In this document: positions 6,663-9,402 of the stretch, in pieces
How the letters are laid out: each line of letters opens with the position of its first letter
Numbering within the stretch: the stretch's first letter is position 1
Origin: Planctomyces sp.
Lineage (GTDB): Bacteria; Planctomycetota; Planctomycetia; Planctomycetales; Planctomycetaceae
Assembly (NCBI GenBank): GCA_005809115.1
Contig: SYLK01000359.1
Location: 1 to 9,402 of the forward strand
Reading direction: 5' to 3'
DNA: 9,402 nt
Position numbers and translations under genes: made by a program
The notes under the pieces: generated by a model
The model's input: the letters and a program-made list of their open reading frames with translations, nothing else
What the model was told of the DNA's origin: nothing
Databases searched by the model: none

Positions 6663-7661
6663 TCAATTGATCAGCCCGCTGACCTGAAACCGGATGGGTT
6701 CTTCCCGATCACTGATTTTCACAACCATCTGCTCGGAGAACTTTCCGGATTTCTCGGGTGCATGGAATTCAATATCCACGACGTGCAGCATGTTGGGTTT
6801 ACTGCCCAGTTTCACCGTGAAACAGTCGCTCAGTTTCTCACAGTCGATGTCTTCGATGAGGAATGGCTTGCGCCCCCGGATCACGACCCGCACCGTGGTC
6901 GTTTCACCAGGTGACAACGCTCGAATCTGCACGGTTTCGGGAGTCACTGAGATGTCCGGCACCACAGTTCCTTCCACCATCAGCGGCACTCTGGGGTTCG
7001 CGGCATCGTCTGTAATCAGGTGAATCAGGTCGCGGAGTCTCTGGGGACGGGCGGTGGCACTGAGCTTCATCGTGAGTTCGTATGACACGAGTCCCCCTTC
7101 CCGACCGATCTCCTTCAGGTCGGCCGACAGGTCTTCACTGCCAATGCGGACATCCATGATCTTCCAGTCCGGGCGCCCGGCATAGGCGATCCGGACTGTA
7201 ACCTGAGCACCCGCGCCAAATTCGACACTGCCGAAGCGCACAATTCCGGGATCAAACACGACATCCGTCCGAATGTAAGCGGAAATCGGGATCTGCACCG
7301 ATGCCAGTTCGGGACTGTCGAAGAAAATCGTCACCGACGTATCACGTTTCTTGCTGAACTGGCGTGTATTCAGAGTAACCGCGATCGTGGCTTCCTCACC
7401 CGGCTGCAGAAGATTCGTCGACGGCGGCGCAGCCTGGGCGCAGGCACAGGCCGTACTGACGCTGCTGATATGCACCGGGCTGGTGGTCGTGTTGCGAACC
7501 TTCACCAGAGCCGATGTCTCTGATCCGGTCGCCACGACACCGAAATCCAGCTTCTTTGTGTCAATCAGCTGTTCGGCCCAGCTGCCCTCGGCAAAAGTCA
7601 GATCACTCACCGCCAGGCAGACCACCGCGGCCACTCCCCAGTGTCCGATTGTCCCCAACAT
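6663..7661 (-). CDS. DUF1573 domain-containing exported protein
   Basis: Secreted or envelope protein of 332 residues built from about three immunoglobulin-like beta domains; the molecular role of DUF1573 proteins is not established. I start it at the ATG at 7661-7659, which puts a hydrophobic signal (HWGVAAVVCLAV, residues 7-18) at the N-terminus with a likely cleavage after LTFA. The frame is open to 7751, but the added 30 residues look non-coding. A weak AGGT lies seven bases before the start. The DUF1573 domain is at about 36-100: KLDFGVVATG, then VRNTTTSPVHISSVSTACACAQA with Cys72 and Cys74, then LQPGEEATIAVTLNT. The family often has a Cys-Gly-Cys here; this protein has Cys-Ala-Cys. A second repeat starts near FDPGIVRFGSVEFGAGAQVTV (about 136) and a third near SVTPETVQIRALSPGETTTV. 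It ends in TGA, convergent with the COG3014 gene and 61 bases away. Probably monocistronic. Confidence 0.85.
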   Translation of the reverse strand: MLGTIGHWGVAAVVCLAVSDLTFAEGSWAEQLIDTKKLDFGVVATGSETSALVKVRNTTTSPVHISSVSTACACAQAAPPSTNLLQPGEEATIAVTLNTRQFSKKRDTSVTIFFDSPELASVQIPISAYIRTDVVFDPGIVRFGSVEFGAGAQVTVRIAYAGRPDWKIMDVRIGSEDLSADLKEIGREGGLVSYELTMKLSATARPQRLRDLIHLITDDAANPRVPLMVEGTVVPDISVTPETVQIRALSPGETTTVRVVIRGRKPFLIEDIDCEKLSDCFTVKLGSKPNMLHVVDIEFHAPEKSGKFSEQMVVKISDREEPIRFQVSGLIN

Positions 7662-7968
7662 GTCTGATACCTGTTCAAAATAAAGATGCCCGGAGGAAAG
7701 CGTCTGGACGTCCGTTCCCCGGCCTTCGACGTTTGGCGGAAGCAGCCCCATTCCATGCCCACAGCCTCAGAAACACCTCCACAGCCGAAAACCTCCCCAA
7801 TTTCGGCCCGGCCGTGATTCACGCTGACCTGCTGAGCTTCCCAGGGTCGGCGCTGGCACCTGAGTCATGACAGCGAATCAGCGCGACACGCGTAATCAGC
7901 CGGTCAACAGCGGGACAATCGTCGATGGCGACGAATGAACATTAGGCACACAACGGAATTCTGTCAAT

Positions 7969-7983
7969 CGGCAGTTTCTGCCG
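7969..7983. other. Short perfect hairpin
   Basis: CGGCAG (7969-7974) pairs perfectly with CTGCCG (7978-7983) around a three-base TTT loop. It lies in the spacer about 138 bases beyond the phosphorylase stop. Neither strand has a T-run after it. It could be a transcript-end structure or chance. Confidence 0.3.
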
Positions 7984-8055
7984 GCATGAATACCAATGAA
8001 TCACTCTGGTAGACATAGGCATTCTGAGAATTATGGATAAAACAAGGCCTGCAGG

Positions 8056-8082
8056 GTGCCATGGCCGGACCGGCAGCGGCAC
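8056..8082 (-). terminator. Candidate transcript-end stem-loop downstream of the glucan phosphorylase gene
   Basis: GTGCC (8056-8060) pairs with GGCAC (8078-8082), and inside it GCCG (8064-8067) pairs with CGGC (8071-8074), separated by a three-by-three internal loop. On the minus strand it lies about 39 bases past the phosphorylase stop and is followed, after about 13 bases, by TTTT at 8042-8039. The distance to the T-run makes it a weak intrinsic terminator candidate. Confidence 0.25.
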
Positions 8083-8120
8083 TCCGGGAAAACCGTTCAG
8101 CCCGCAGTGCTGCGGAGCGG

Positions 8121-9402
8121 TCAGGGCATCGACACGATGGAGCAGCTGAGTCCGCCGGCGGCGGGGACATACGCGTGCGTGGCGTAGTCCATCACCATGC
8201 GGTCGGCGTTAAACCGCCATCCCAGGGTTCTGATGGCGCGTTTCATCCGTGAGATCCACTGCTGGGGCAGATCGTCGTGGTCGCGTTCAAAATAGAGCGG
8301 GATCACCTCATCGGTCAGCACCCGATACAGGTCTTCGCCGTCGCGGATATCCTGAGTATCCTGACTGCTGTGAGTTCTGCCGGTCCCGATGGCGAAGCCA
8401 TTTTTTCCATCGTAGGCTTCCGCCCACCAGCCATCCAGGATGGAACAGTTCAGACCGCCATTGAGAACCACTTTCTGCCCGCTGGTTCCTGAAGCTTCGA
8501 GTGGCCGGCGGGGATTGTTCAGCCAGACATCGACGCCCTGCACAAGCTGCCGTCCCATGTTGATGTTGTAATTTTCGAGGATCAGCACGCGTCCGCGAAA
8601 CGGTTCTTCTCGCGTCAGTCGAAAAATCTGCTGGAGGATCTGTTTTCCCTTCTCGTCGGCGGGATGCGCTTTTCCGGCGAAGATGAATTGCACCGGATAC
8701 TTCTGATTCTTGATCAGCCGGGCCAGAAACGTGAGGTCTTTGAGAATCAGGTCGGCTCGCTTGTAGGGGGCGAATCGCCGGGCGAATCCGATTGTCAGAG
8801 CCTGGGGATCGAACAGTGTTTCGAGGTCAGCCACAACGTCCTCATCTTCGCCCCGGCGTCTGGCCTGCACCATGGCTTCTGTGCGTGAATACGCGATGAG
8901 TCGATTCTTGAGGGCCGAATGCACTTCCCAGAGTTCACCGGGCGTGATGGTTTCGAATTTCCCCCACACATCTGGTTCACCGGTCTTTTCGTACCATTTT
9001 TCCGGCAGAACGCGGTCATATAGCACCCGCATCTGGGGCGCCAGCCACGTCGGCACGTGAACTCCGTTGGTCACATGGCCGATGGGGATTTCTTCGACGC
9101 TGCGCCAGGGCCAGAGCCCGGCCCACATTTCGAGGCTGACGACTCCGTGCAGACTGGAGACTCCGTTGGCAATCCGGCACATCTTCAGCGCGACGACGGT
9201 CATGCAGAACGATTCGCCCTCGTGCTGCGGATCGACCCGTCCGAGGCCCATCAGGCCCTGCAGATTGAGCCCCAGCGCATCTCCCAGCGGTCCGAGGTGT
9301 TCATCAATCAGTCCCTGGTCAAACCGGTCGTGGCCCGCGGGAACCGGGGTATGAGTCGTGAATACACAGCGTGCCGCGGTATCGCGGAGCGCGCGGTCGA
9401 AC
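8121..9402 (-). CDS. glgP: Alpha-glucan phosphorylase (GT35, short-type), C-terminal part (5' end outside window)
   Basis: Cytoplasmic PLP enzyme that releases glucose 1-phosphate from the non-reducing ends of glycogen or maltodextrin by phosphorolysis. The minus-strand frame is open to the window edge (about 426 codons here), so the ATG at 9251 is internal. The fragment begins near FTTHTPVPAGHDRFDQGL, a conserved block of this subfamily (the type defined by TIGR02094). Then come ANGVSSLHGVVSLEMW, HVTNGVHVPTW, RFAPYKRADLILKDL, NPRRPLEASGTSGQKVVLNG and NCSILDGWWAEAYDGKNGFA. The lysine of SGQK (codon at 8472-8474) is the expected PLP-binding residue, present and in context. Proteins of this subfamily usually have 550-850 residues, so the N-terminal part is outside the window. 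It stops with TGA at 8123-8121. Short Gly/Ser-rich tail (AAGGLSCSIVSMP) follows the last helix. Identification is confident; the exact chain length of the substrate cannot be read from the sequence. Confidence 0.92.
   Translation of the reverse strand, partial: FDRALRDTAARCVFTTHTPVPAGHDRFDQGLIDEHLGPLGDALGLNLQGLMGLGRVDPQHEGESFCMTVVALKMCRIANGVSSLHGVVSLEMWAGLWPWRSVEEIPIGHVTNGVHVPTWLAPQMRVLYDRVLPEKWYEKTGEPDVWGKFETITPGELWEVHSALKNRLIAYSRTEAMVQARRRGEDEDVVADLETLFDPQALTIGFARRFAPYKRADLILKDLTFLARLIKNQKYPVQFIFAGKAHPADEKGKQILQQIFRLTREEPFRGRVLILENYNINMGRQLVQGVDVWLNNPRRPLEASGTSGQKVVLNGGLNCSILDGWWAEAYDGKNGFAIGTGRTHSSQDTQDIRDGEDLYRVLTDEVIPLYFERDHDDLPQQWISRMKRAIRTLGWRFNADRMVMDYATHAYVPAAGGLSCSIVSMP

Larger units (their letters stand above)
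7662..8120. other. 459-base gene-free spacer between the DUF1573 and glucan phosphorylase genes
   Basis: I recognise no protein in any frame; the short open frames look like background of GC-rich DNA. The stretch should contain the DUF1573 promoter (minus strand) and the 3' end of the phosphorylase transcript. Visible structure: the palindrome GGACGTCC at 7706-7713, about 45 bases upstream of the DUF1573 start; TCGTCG-ATGG-CGACGA at 7919-7934; CGGCAG-TTT-CTGCCG at 7969-7983; the palindrome CCTGCAGG at 8048-8055; and CCGCA-GTGC-TGCGG at 8102-8115. Around 7985-8045 the DNA is less GC-rich than its surroundings. No convincing promoter hexamers or RNA gene were found. Confidence 0.5.

Noticed and set aside
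7514..7870. Plus-strand open frame overlapping the DUF1573 start and spacer
   Set aside because: Overlaps the well-supported DUF1573 coding sequence in antisense, and its composition (Arg/Pro/Ser rich) is that of a shadow frame.

Overview
The window is GC-rich bacterial DNA with densely packed genes and mostly weak Shine-Dalgarno sequences. The gene content suggests a planctomycete: a soluble transhydrogenase, an MBOAT/AlgJ-like O-acetylation pair, a multi-domain DUF1573 exported protein, LpoB-like and COG3014-like lipoproteins, and a short-type alpha-glucan phosphorylase. This placement is inferred from gene content and style, not from any marker gene.

Layout: (1) 1-969 (+) is the C-terminal two thirds of a soluble pyridine nucleotide transhydrogenase (SthA), cut by the left edge. 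(2) 1172-2596 and 2659-3786 (+) are a two-gene unit, an MBOAT (AlgI-type) membrane O-acyltransferase followed by an AlgJ/AlgX-type SGNH-like acetyltransferase. Together they would acetylate an exopolysaccharide or cell-envelope glycan across the membrane. (3) 3787-4301 holds no gene I can support. It carries an 18-bp tandem repeat array (3984-4082) whose units can fold into hairpins. (4) 4302-4964 and 5069-6601 (+) are two lipoprotein genes, an LpoB-like PBP-activator homologue and a COG3014-family protein. Each is interrupted by one in-frame stop codon (TAG at 4575, TGA at 5870) while the reading frame and family similarity continue on both sides. (5) 6663-7661 (-) is a DUF1573 protein, converging on the COG3014 gene. 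(6) 7662-8120 is a gene-free spacer with several small hairpins. (7) 8121-9402 (-) is the C-terminal part of an alpha-glucan phosphorylase, cut by the right edge.

The most notable observation is the pair of single nonsense codons in two adjacent, probably co-transcribed lipoprotein genes, with no frameshift in either. TAG and TGA both serve as ordinary terminal stops elsewhere in the window (sthA ends in TAG exactly where the family ends; six other terminal stops are TGA), so general stop recoding is unlikely. The simplest readings are recent inactivation of the module or base errors in this assembly. The other structures worth a look are the hairpin-forming 18-bp array, a cluster of TCCGG(C/A)GG octamers between the two lipoprotein genes, and a hairpin plus TGATCA palindromes around the start of the AlgJ-like gene. 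I did not find convincing evidence of a wholly new system.
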